From CAYFHQ01 sp964342805 (GTDB taxonomy: Bacteria > Bacillota > Clostridia > Peptostreptococcales > Acidaminobacteraceae), in contig CAYFHQ010000003.1 of the NCBI GenBank assembly GCA_964342805.1, forward strand, positions 1-64,000: a stretch of DNA of 64,000 nucleotides, given 5' to 3'. The notes below the pieces were generated by a model. It did not search any database. It saw only the letters and a list, made by a program, of their open reading frames with translations, and had not been told where the DNA came from. Within the stretch, counting starts at the first letter, position 1. Each line of letters opens with the position of its first letter. A program made the position numbers and the translations under genes. Shown here in pieces: positions 43,027 through 49,697 of the stretch.

Positions 43027-43446
43027 ATGAAACTTGTTGCTTACCTTAGTTTCCCGGGAAATACAGAGGAAGTTCTTAACTTCTACAAGGACCTATTCGG
43101 TGGTGAAATCACCTACTTACAGCGGTATGAGGACGCCCCGCCAGACATGAAGGTCAGTGAAGGGTACAAGAAAAAAATACTCCACGCCCAGCTGGACTTC
43201 GGGGACAATACCATGTATTTCTCTGACATGTTTGAAGGCATGCCCATGGAACCGGGTGGAAACATTGGCCTCAACATTAACTTTGATGACCCCGGTCAAC
43301 TGGAAGAAGTCTACAACCGCTTGAAAGACAAGGGGACCGTTACCATGGAACTCCAAGATACCTTCTGCAATGCAAAATTTGCTGCTTTGACAGACCAGTT
43401 TGGTACAGGATGGTCTCTCAACTATTCCAAGCCCCAGGACCAATAA
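43027..43446 (+). CDS. VOC-fold protein, PhnB/glyoxalase-like
   Basis: A 139-residue protein of the vicinal oxygen chelate superfamily, PhnB-like type: MKLVAYLSFPGNTEEVLNFYKDLFGGEI at the start, a second beta-alpha module after residue 70, and the closing TDQFGTGWSLNY. AAGGAGG stands five bases before the ATG at 43027; the upstream frame is not coding. Members bind diverse substrates or none that is known, so no reaction is assigned. Confidence 0.88.
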   Translation: MKLVAYLSFPGNTEEVLNFYKDLFGGEITYLQRYEDAPPDMKVSEGYKKKILHAQLDFGDNTMYFSDMFEGMPMEPGGNIGLNINFDDPGQLEEVYNRLKDKGTVTMELQDTFCNAKFAALTDQFGTGWSLNYSKPQDQ

Positions 43447-43454
43447 GACAAGCA

Positions 43455-43507
43455 AAAGACCATGGTGATCCCGTCTCTCGGGTGTAACCATGGTCTTTCA
43501 TCTTTTT
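43455..43507 (+). terminator. Terminator after the VOC gene
   Basis: AAAGACCATGGT pairs with ACCATGGTCTTT, with an inner CCCG/CGGG stem, followed by CATCTTTTTT. Confidence 0.85.
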
Positions 43508-43590
43508 TCAGAATGGTGATTGAAGTTACCGAAGATCATACACCATTGTCGTATACTTTACTTAACAAACAGCCATTCAAGGAGGACGAC

Positions 43591-43953
43591 ATGCTTAATA
43601 AAAAAGATCAAGAACGATTCAAGGACGAAATTGGTTTCGTACCACCAGGTGTTGTACTGGCAGACCACTTTGGCCCAGAGCTACAGGAAATTATTGCTTC
43701 CTACCACCATCAGATTTGGGAAGGTGGCGTCATTCCACTGAAATATCGCTATCTAATCGCTTTGGCAACCGCTATTTTTGACGATAACGAAAAACGAGCA
43801 CGACTGGAACTGACCAAGGCCATTAAAGAAGGGGCTACAAAGGAAGAAGTTCTTGAAGTGATCAAGCAACAAATCTGGATGAAGGGAGCACCTACCTTAG
43901 TTCAAGTGGCCCCCCTCCTGGAGATGCTTTCCAAGAAGTTCCCTGAAGAATAG
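43591..43953 (+). CDS. Carboxymuconolactone decarboxylase-like (AhpD-fold) protein without cysteines
   Basis: A 120-residue all-helical protein of the CMD/AhpD superfamily, recognised by IPLKYRYLIALATAIFDDN and the following EGATKEEVLEVIKQQIWMKGAP. The redox CxxC of AhpD-type members is absent, because there is no Cys anywhere in the protein, so peroxidase-partner activity is unlikely. AAGGAGG five bases before the ATG. A terminator precedes and follows it, so it is a one-gene transcript. Confidence 0.8.
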   Translation: MLNKKDQERFKDEIGFVPPGVVLADHFGPELQEIIASYHHQIWEGGVIPLKYRYLIALATAIFDDNEKRARLELTKAIKEGATKEEVLEVIKQQIWMKGAPTLVQVAPLLEMLSKKFPEE

Positions 43954-44037
43954 TCCTCTTCTACCTGCCTCCCCAGGTTAGAGTGTCTGGTCTTCCCTAC
44001 CCATACACTAGCTCAAACAACGTTTAATTAAAGAATA

Positions 44038-44089
44038 AATCCCATGAACCTTGTCATTGGTGAACAAGGTCCATGGGATTCTTTTTTTC
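44038..44089 (+). terminator. Terminator after the CMD-like gene
   Basis: AATCCCATG pairs with CATGGGATT, with an inner CCTTGT/ACAAGG stem, then CTTTTTTT. Confidence 0.9.
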
Positions 44090-44144
44090 TCAGTAGTCTG
44101 ATTCATTCAGTAGTCTTCTCCATTAATCTGACTTCCACTTGTGA

Positions 44145-45248
44145 CTAGCGATCAAAATACTCTAGGTAATACTTGTGGCCCTCGTCCTCAAAGACAAGAG
44201 TGGTTTCGCCGGTTTCTGTGTCCAAAGCGTATATATGCTTTTCGGCACCGATCACTTGACCATCGACAATGAGAAAGTCAATGAGTATATAAAGGACTTG
44301 GTTGGCCGTGTCCCCATAGATGGGCAGGAAGGCAATGTCACCCTTGTCTACCTGGGTCAGTTGCCTCAGGTCTCCCTCTAGGGTCACCTCAAAGAGGTTC
44401 CAAGGGGTCAGCCGGTCCACATTCTTAATCAAAAACTCCGTTTCCCCCATCCGGTACCAGGGGGTGTCCCCCATGAATCGCTCGAAGACAATTCGCCGGC
44501 TGTCCGGACTCCAGCTGGGGTCATGGTCTGATTCCCATCCTTGAGTCGTGGTTAGCCGTCTGGGATCGCTGCCGTCAGACCTCATGACATAGATTTCTTC
44601 TCTCCCAGCTTCCTGGGTACGCTCTGTAGATTTATAGACAATCCACTGGCCATCGGGAGACCATTCAGGATCGTTCTCCTCATGGGGGGAGTGGGTGAGT
44701 TGGGTCATTTCCTTGGTTTGCAAGTCATATAGATACAGGTCTGCAGTTGGAGTGGCTTCCCCTTTGTCATTGCCGAAATGGCTAAATATGAGTTTTGTCC
44801 CATCCGGTGACCAATCTGGATGACCATCAATCACCTGATTATTGGTAACCTGAACTTCTTCCCCGGTTTCCATATTCAAGACAAAGATTTCCCAAGTGAG
44901 GGGGTCTCCTTCCTCTCCACCATGGAAGGCAAGCCATTTGCCATCGGGCGAAACGGCCGGGTTATTGTCATGGCGTTCATTGGTTGTTAAACGTTCAATC
45001 GCGCCACTTCTTGCTATCCTATATAAGTCCCCATGGGGATTGTCCTTTTTTGACATAAAAACAATGGACTTGTCGCCTAGCTTGGCTTGCGAACTATCAT
45101 CCTTGACATGTAAGTCTGAAGAATTGGCTTCTGGACTAGGTTCATCCACTACAGGGCCTTCTGTCTCTCCACACCCAACCAAAGCAATCACCATCAACAG
45201 GGTAACAAGACACCATCTATAAAAACCATTTTTTCTTTGAATGCTCAT
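44145..45248 (-). CDS. TolB-like beta-propeller lipoprotein
   Basis: The 367 residues start with a signal peptide and lipobox ALVGC. Repeated WD40-like/TolB strands of the pattern NPAVSPDGKWLAF, HPDWSPDGTKLIF, DPEWSPDGQWIVY and DPSWSPDSRRIVF follow, and more divergent blades come near the C-terminus. This makes a surface-anchored beta-propeller. There is no Tol-Pal system in such organisms, so the role is unknown. A GGAGGGA site is three bases before the ATG. Confidence 0.85.
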   Translation of the reverse strand: MSIQRKNGFYRWCLVTLLMVIALVGCGETEGPVVDEPSPEANSSDLHVKDDSSQAKLGDKSIVFMSKKDNPHGDLYRIARSGAIERLTTNERHDNNPAVSPDGKWLAFHGGEEGDPLTWEIFVLNMETGEEVQVTNNQVIDGHPDWSPDGTKLIFSHFGNDKGEATPTADLYLYDLQTKEMTQLTHSPHEENDPEWSPDGQWIVYKSTERTQEAGREEIYVMRSDGSDPRRLTTTQGWESDHDPSWSPDSRRIVFERFMGDTPWYRMGETEFLIKNVDRLTPWNLFEVTLEGDLRQLTQVDKGDIAFLPIYGDTANQVLYILIDFLIVDGQVIGAEKHIYALDTETGETTLVFEDEGHKYYLEYFDR

Positions 45249-45303
45249 AAGTCCCTCCTTCCATTTAGTATATAGGGATTTGCCCGTATTACAACAGGTA
45301 TCA

Positions 45304-45342
45304 AAAAACAGAAAAAAGCAGGCTCATTGGTTGAACCTGCTT
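45304..45342 (-). terminator. Terminator of the flagellin gene
   Basis: AAGCAGG pairs with CCTGCTT around a 13-base loop, then TTTTTTCTGTTTTTTG on the minus strand. Confidence 0.82.
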
Positions 45343-45421
45343 GATTTCATTAATAATTGATTTGCTAAGCATCTGACTTGTACCCGTCGCCAACACGCAG
45401 AAACTTAACATCCTTACTCAA

Positions 45422-47098
45422 TTACGCTCTAAGGAGTTGTAAAACACCTTGGTTGCTTTGATTCGCTTGCGCTAACATGGCTTGAGCTGCCTGACCCAAA
45501 ATGTTGTTTTTGGTAAAGGACATCATAGCATTGGCCATGTCCACATCACGGATTTGAGATTCTGCAGCTTGGAGGTTATGAGAGGTTACCTCAAGATTCT
45601 TGATGGTGTGTTCTAACCGATTTTGATAGGCTCCCATACGTCCTCTAATGGATGAAACCGACTCGATGGCTGAATCCAAAGAGTTGATTGCATTGGTGGC
45701 ACCAGCTGTAGTGGTCAAATCCAATGAAGTTGTTCCAAGATTGTCAGTGGTCACATTGGCCAACTGGATTGTGAAGGTGTCCGAACTGTTGGCCCCCACC
45801 TGCATGGACAAGTTCCCACCTGCCGAAAAAGTCGGATTGGTAAAATTAATATTAAAACTTGTCGTAGCTTTTACAGTTGCGGCGTCATTGGCAATGGTTT
45901 GGTCTAAAGTAAGGTTTGAACTCGATCCTTTAACACCACCATTGGTGATCACGCCTGTGCCTGCTGAAAAATCTGTACTCCCCGTTAAATAAGTAGTAAC
46001 ATCACCACCAGCATCCGCATTGAACCAAGTGATAAATTCGTTTACTGAAGTGAAGTCTGCTGCGCCAGCTGCTCCCGCTAACTCCGTTCCTGCAAAGTCC
46101 TGGGTGGTATTGTTGATTGCCTGATCAAGATTATCACCAGCCTCCAGACGGTCGATAATAGCGTTTATACCCCCATCTGTGATTTCATGTAGAGTTTTGA
46201 CTGCCTCATAGGCAGACCGATAATCTCCATCAAAGGAAGACGTCAGGGCAACATTGTGGTCTGTAACAGCAAAATTATTACCACCTTGAATCGCCATTGA
46301 CAAACCTTCGAGGAACCAGTTTTCCTTGTCGCGGTCAACACCATCCGTAGAAAAAGCCATATTCGTGAACTGATAGCCATGCATCATTTCATGGGCGATC
46401 AATGTATCGATGACTCCTTGAGGATGCAAGTTCCCTCCAGCGTCTGTCACATTGGCCAAGTTGATTCGCATGGTCAAATTGGCCCCACCATCTGCTGTTC
46501 CCATGGATGCACCTGTAGACGTCCCCTCATCGTAATAGTAGGTCACGTCAAGGTTTCGAACACCCGCAGGTGTATTAATGGAAAAGTTGGCCTCAATTTG
46601 GTCCATTGCATCATCAATGTATGCCGGAATTGCAGCGGTCAGACTATTTACAACAGTTTGGGTGATGGTCTTTGAACCACCAGACCCGTCTAATACACTG
46701 ATCCCATTAAAGCTTGTAGTATTAGCTATCCGGTTGACTTCCTCGTTCAACTGGTCGATTTCAGATTGAATTGCTTGGCGGTCTGCGTCAGCCGCCGTGT
46801 CATTGGATGCTTGAACGGATAGTTGTCGCATCCGTTGTAGAATATCATGGACCTCGTTGGTTGCTCCCTCCACGGTTTGAATAAGCGAAACTGCGTCCTG
46901 AGCGTTCCGTGAGGCCATGTTTAGCCCTCTTATTTGTGCACGCATTTTTTCGGAAATTGCCAAACCTGCTACATCATCACCTGCATGATTAATACGCATT
47001 CCAGAAGATAATTTCTGAATTGCGCCTGAAACTTTTTTTGCAACGACTCCTGCCATACGACTTGTATTCATTGCTACTAGGTTGTTGTTTATTCTCAT
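45422..47098 (-). CDS. Flagellin with inserted zinc-metallopeptidase domain (flagellinolysin type)
   Basis: Filament protein with a predicted protease exposed on the flagellum surface. Residues 1-139 are a canonical D0/D1 start (MRINNNLVAMNTSRM, LSSGMRINHAGDDVAGLAISEKMR) and about 466-558 the matching C-terminal D1/D0 (ESQIRDVDMANAM ... GVLQLLRA). The variable middle carries LIAHEMMHGYQF with H236-E237-H240, and WFLEGLSMAIQG with Glu264 as the likely third zinc ligand. This is a gluzincin arrangement like that of published proteolytic flagellins (flagellinolysin). A second, Thr/Asn-rich filament domain spans about 366-465. At 558 residues it is about twice the minimal flagellin length. Proteolytic activity is inferred from intact motifs. 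No other flagellar gene is adjacent. Confidence 0.93.
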   Translation of the reverse strand: MRINNNLVAMNTSRMAGVVAKKVSGAIQKLSSGMRINHAGDDVAGLAISEKMRAQIRGLNMASRNAQDAVSLIQTVEGATNEVHDILQRMRQLSVQASNDTAADADRQAIQSEIDQLNEEVNRIANTTSFNGISVLDGSGGSKTITQTVVNSLTAAIPAYIDDAMDQIEANFSINTPAGVRNLDVTYYYDEGTSTGASMGTADGGANLTMRINLANVTDAGGNLHPQGVIDTLIAHEMMHGYQFTNMAFSTDGVDRDKENWFLEGLSMAIQGGNNFAVTDHNVALTSSFDGDYRSAYEAVKTLHEITDGGINAIIDRLEAGDNLDQAINNTTQDFAGTELAGAAGAADFTSVNEFITWFNADAGGDVTTYLTGSTDFSAGTGVITNGGVKGSSSNLTLDQTIANDAATVKATTSFNINFTNPTFSAGGNLSMQVGANSSDTFTIQLANVTTDNLGTTSLDLTTTAGATNAINSLDSAIESVSSIRGRMGAYQNRLEHTIKNLEVTSHNLQAAESQIRDVDMANAMMSFTKNNILGQAAQAMLAQANQSNQGVLQLLRA

Positions 47099-47132
47099 TT
47101 TTCACCCCCTTCCTTCAAGAGCTTATAGACTA

Positions 47133-47159
47133 TATCGGTCAAAAGTCACAGTAACTATA
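47133..47159 (-). promoter_or_regulatory. Possible SigD (sigma-28) promoter of the flagellin gene
   Basis: On the minus strand TATA, 15 bp, GACCGATA, close to the TAAA-N15-GCCGATAA consensus for flagellar late genes. It lies about 28 bases before the ATG, and GGAAGGGGGTG supplies the ribosome site. Confidence 0.55.
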
Positions 47160-47211
47160 GCTTTAGTAGCAAAAACTATATAGGAAGTAGCAGTTCAACG
47201 ATTTTAATTTA

Positions 47212-47243
47212 GTTAACCAAACCCCATTGATTCGTTAACCAAA
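47212..47243. repeat. Two direct repeats GTTAACCAAA, 22 bp apart
   Basis: Copies at 47212-47221 and 47234-47243 flank the -35 box of the plus-strand promoter at 47227 and lie upstream of the flagellin promoter. The spacing of two helical turns suggests a regulator that controls one or both directions. Confidence 0.5.
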
Positions 47244-47255
47244 TTCCGATATAAT
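47227..47255 (+). promoter_or_regulatory. SigA promoter of candidate small RNA 1
   Basis: TTGATT, 17 bp, TATAAT, near-consensus, on the strand opposite to flagellin. There is no protein gene downstream on that strand before 48.9 kb. Confidence 0.75.
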
Positions 47256-47261
47256 GAAAAT

Positions 47262-47358
47262 AGTTAAAGAAATGTCATGACTCTATGGGAGGGCTACCCG
47301 CCTTTCTTCACCTAGACTCAAAACGACAAGAGCGCCTTAGGCCACTTGTCGTTTTTTT
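47262..47358 (+). ncRNA. Candidate small RNA 1 (about 97 nt)
   Basis: Starts at the predicted transcription start of the promoter above and ends in a strong terminator: AAACGACAAG pairs with CTTGTCGTTT (47321-47354), with an inner GCC-TTA-GGC helix, then seven T. The body has a small GGG-CTA-CCC hairpin. A 12-codon frame (ATG 47277 to TAG, reading MTLWEGYPPFFT) is present without a convincing ribosome site. I do not recognise an RNA family. Confidence 0.6.
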
Positions 47359-47359
47359 G

Positions 47360-47389
47360 TTGTTAGAATGCGAAGCGATTCCCTATACT
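47360..47389 (+). promoter_or_regulatory. SigA promoter of candidate small RNA 2
   Basis: TTGTTA, 18 bp, TATACT, beginning two bases after the terminator of small RNA 1. Confidence 0.6.
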
Positions 47390-47395
47390 GGTAAT

Positions 47396-47578
47396 TCCCA
47401 TCGTTTCTCATTTTGCATACCCACCCAAACCAAGGTGGTTACACATGTGGACCCCCAAAGTGCCACTATCCTCGGACTACCTTGGTTTCAACTTATAATC
47501 AGCAGTAGAGTCTCTCTCTCTGATTACACGCCAAAGACACCTCAAGCAGACCACTGTTTGAGGTGTCTTATATTTTTT
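47396..47578 (+). ncRNA. Candidate small RNA 2 (about 180 nt)
   Basis: Runs from the predicted start to a terminator with a 12-bp stem (AAGACACCTCAA with TTGAGGTGTCTT, 47534-47569) and TATATTTTTT. Its body has a perfect 10-bp closing helix, AAACCAAGGT (47427-47436) with ACCTTGGTTT (47479-47488), around a 42-base apical region containing GTGG/CCAC. A further AATCAG/CTGATT stem lies at about 47497-47524. I cannot match it to 6S, SRP, tmRNA or RNase P RNA. Confidence 0.55.
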
Positions 47579-47682
47579 GTAAGCAAATTCACATCTACAA
47601 GTAGATTTCACATGTCTTCAAGACGCAATTCTTTCCTTCGACTGGCTTTCAAAGGCATTTCATGGATATCAAGAGCTTTTAC

Positions 47683-48860
47683 CTACCGGATGCGCATGAC
47701 CTGACCCATGATCTGGATCAACATTCTCACGCTACCCTCGGTGTAGTCTGTTGACCCAAAGCTGGCAACGATGACCATGTCTCTTTCCCGATCGTAGAAC
47801 AATTGGGTACCCAAGGCCCCCATGTGGCCCTGCATACGGGGATAACCTTTGAGGAGTGGGAAGAAGTCCTCAAAGTGGTATTCCATGACCCCCAGACCAT
47901 AGTGGATACCACCCATATGTTGGTGGTCAAAGGTGTACATTTCTTTTAGGGATGCCTCTGATACCAAGAGACCCGGTTGAGGGCAAAGGTGAAGGCCGTT
48001 AGGTCATCCAAGGTTGAAACGATGCCTCCACCGGACCAGTCAACTGACAAACTTTTCTCCTCCCTGAGGTCAACACCATTGACCCAGACATGTCCCATGG
48101 GCCGCTTGGGATTAGCGGGCTCTGAATAGAACATGAGGTAGGTGTCCTCCATAGACAAGGGGTGGAAGATGCGATCGTGGAGAAGGTCATGGAAGGGGCG
48201 ACTGGTAACCGACTCTGCCAAAAGGCCCAGCAAGATATAGCCTGTGTCAGAGTAATGTATGTCTACACCAGGAGGAAAGAAGGCGGTCTGATGGTTTCTC
48301 GTAAGGTTCACCATGGTCTCTGGGGTCCAGTGTTCTTGGGTCTGGAGAATGATCCTCTCCCTGGTGTCTACTCCCCCTGCCACCGGGTCCTCAAAATAAT
48401 CTGCAAGGCCGCTGGTATGGCCCAAGAGGTGCCTCACGGTCACTTGATCTTGATAATCAACCCCTTCCACAACAAAGAGTTCCTCCAAAAATCCTTCTTC
48501 AAAATGAGCGGCAATGGGTTGGTCCAAGGTGATCATGCCCTCTTCGACCAACTGCATGATGATTGTTGCGGTAAAGGTCTTGCCTATACTGGCCACATGG
48601 AAGGGGGTCTCCCCGTCCACAGATTGACTTCCAGCACCAGCTTGGGCAAAGGTAAAGTCAATATCCAGTTGCGGAGAGGTGATTTTTACCAAGCCATGGG
48701 GGATTTTTTGGTTCTTGGTAACTTCCTTTTCGAGCATATTGTCTATGGACTTTAGGGCGTCTTCTTTATTTATAGGCCGGCTCATCCACCCCACTATACC
48801 TACACCAGCAAGTAGTATGAGTCCCAAAATGAGGGCGAGCCTCTTGATCCACTTTTTCAT
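47683..48860 (-). pseudogene. Beta-lactamase-fold serine hydrolase, broken by a one-base frameshift
   Basis: From the ATG at 48860 (GGAGG five bases upstream) it has an N-terminal membrane/signal helix, then a class C beta-lactamase/DD-peptidase fold: VASIGKTFTATI with the nucleophile Ser in SxxK, LLGHTSGLADYF, YSDTGYILLGLLAE and SGGGIVSTLDDL. At 47972-47974 the frame breaks after FALNR. Adding one G to the GGG run restores NRGLLVSEASLKEMY, and the family pattern continues to the stop at 47683 with HMGALGTQLFYD. As written, the product would stop at 47946. This is a fresh mutation or a base-calling error in a G run. It is divergent from padR. Confidence 0.85.
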
Positions 48861-48881
48861 AATTTCCTCCAATCTCTTTGC

Positions 48882-48900
48882 ATATTACTATTAGTAATAT
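48882..48900. promoter_or_regulatory. Perfect 19-bp palindrome, likely PadR operator
   Basis: ATATTACTA-T-TAGTAATAT lies between the divergent serine hydrolase and padR genes. A related half-site, ATATTACGAATAGGAGTATA, occurs near 48966 just before padR, which suggests control of both genes. Confidence 0.65.
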
Positions 48901-48998
48901 ATCTCTTGGGTTCATCGTACACCTTGAGCCCGAACTTGTCAATGGACTTTATCTTCCAATATGGTATATTACGAATAGGAGTATACAAGGAGGTAGGT

Positions 48999-49532
48999 AT
49001 GGAGTTTGTACTGTTGGGTCTCTTGGGCATTCAACCCATGACCATTTATGACATGAATCAATCCTTTAAAAGTGGCATTTCTCTTTTTTATAGTGCCAGT
49101 TATGGAAGCATTCAAAATGCAGTCAAGAAGTTGATCAAAAAAGGCTTCATCACTTTTGAAGAACGAATTGACAATGGCCGGAACAAAAAAATCTATTCCA
49201 TCACACCCGGTGGGCAAGTGGCCTACAGGGAATGGATGCTGGCACCTCCAGATTTGCAAAAGCTTGAAACCGTTGCCCTTACCAAGCTACATTTCCTTGG
49301 CACTCGTACCAGGGAAGACCGGATTCATATCCTTCAAGGACTCATTGACGCCATTGAGCAAGTGGAAGACCAGCTGGGTGGCCTCCACCAACAAGTCTCT
49401 GCCATTGAGGTAGACCCAAGTTATATGGACATCTATCGCTATCAGGTGAAAACCCTAGAGTATGGACTCATGTCCCATGGGGCTGGCAAGGCTTGGTTTG
49501 AAAAATTGCTGGCCGCTGAAAAAGATTCCTAG
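48999..49532 (+). CDS. PadR-family transcriptional regulator
   Basis: A 177-residue DNA-binding protein: winged helix at 1-85 (EFVLLGLLGIQPMTIYDMNQSF, YGSIQNAVKKLIKKGFITFEE, KKIYSITPGGQVAYREWM) and a C-terminal helical dimerisation domain. This is the PadR Vir-type layout. AAGGAGG five bases before the ATG at 48999; the frame extends upstream but without a start signal. It probably represses the divergent hydrolase gene through the palindromes between them. Ligand unknown. Confidence 0.9.
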   Translation: MEFVLLGLLGIQPMTIYDMNQSFKSGISLFYSASYGSIQNAVKKLIKKGFITFEERIDNGRNKKIYSITPGGQVAYREWMLAPPDLQKLETVALTKLHFLGTRTREDRIHILQGLIDAIEQVEDQLGGLHQQVSAIEVDPSYMDIYRYQVKTLEYGLMSHGAGKAWFEKLLAAEKDS

Positions 49533-49571
49533 TCTAGGGCGCATCTTTTCAAAGTCTTTAAGAAGTAGGAC

Positions 49572-49600
49572 TTGTTTGTCCACAGGAGATTGCATATAAT
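49572..49600 (+). promoter_or_regulatory. SigA promoter of the ABC-F gene
   Basis: TTGTTT, 17 bp, TATAAT. The start near 49606 gives a leader of about 92 nt. Confidence 0.75.
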
Positions 49601-49623
49601 AGAAATCGAGTGTTTTCGACAGA

Positions 49624-49659
49624 ATGAAAGACATTATAAGAAGATTCTTTTTAATATAG
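49624..49659 (+). other. Possible 11-codon upstream frame in the ABC-F leader
   Basis: ATG to TAG reading MKDIIRRFFLI, followed at once by a consensus AAGGAGG (49661-49667) that lies about 30 bases before the ABC-F start. Upstream frames of this kind control some ABC-F genes by ribosome stalling. Here the ribosome site of the frame itself is weak. Confidence 0.35.
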
Positions 49660-49697
49660 GAAGGAGGCGCTGGGGACTTTTCCTCAGTAACCACAAT

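Noticed and set aside
44145..45248. Component of a Tol-Pal system
   Set aside because: It has the TolB-type propeller, but there is no other tol gene adjacent, and the organism appears to be Gram-positive type.
47396..47578. 6S RNA, SRP RNA, tmRNA or a known riboswitch
   Set aside because: The 5' and 3' ends do not pair as in 6S RNA, there is no GGAA-type SRP loop or tRNA-like end, and no gene follows on that strand to be controlled.
47285..47704. A plus-strand protein of about 139 residues
   Set aside because: The open frame has no ribosome site, crosses two strong plus-strand terminators and resembles no protein; the RNA interpretation is better.
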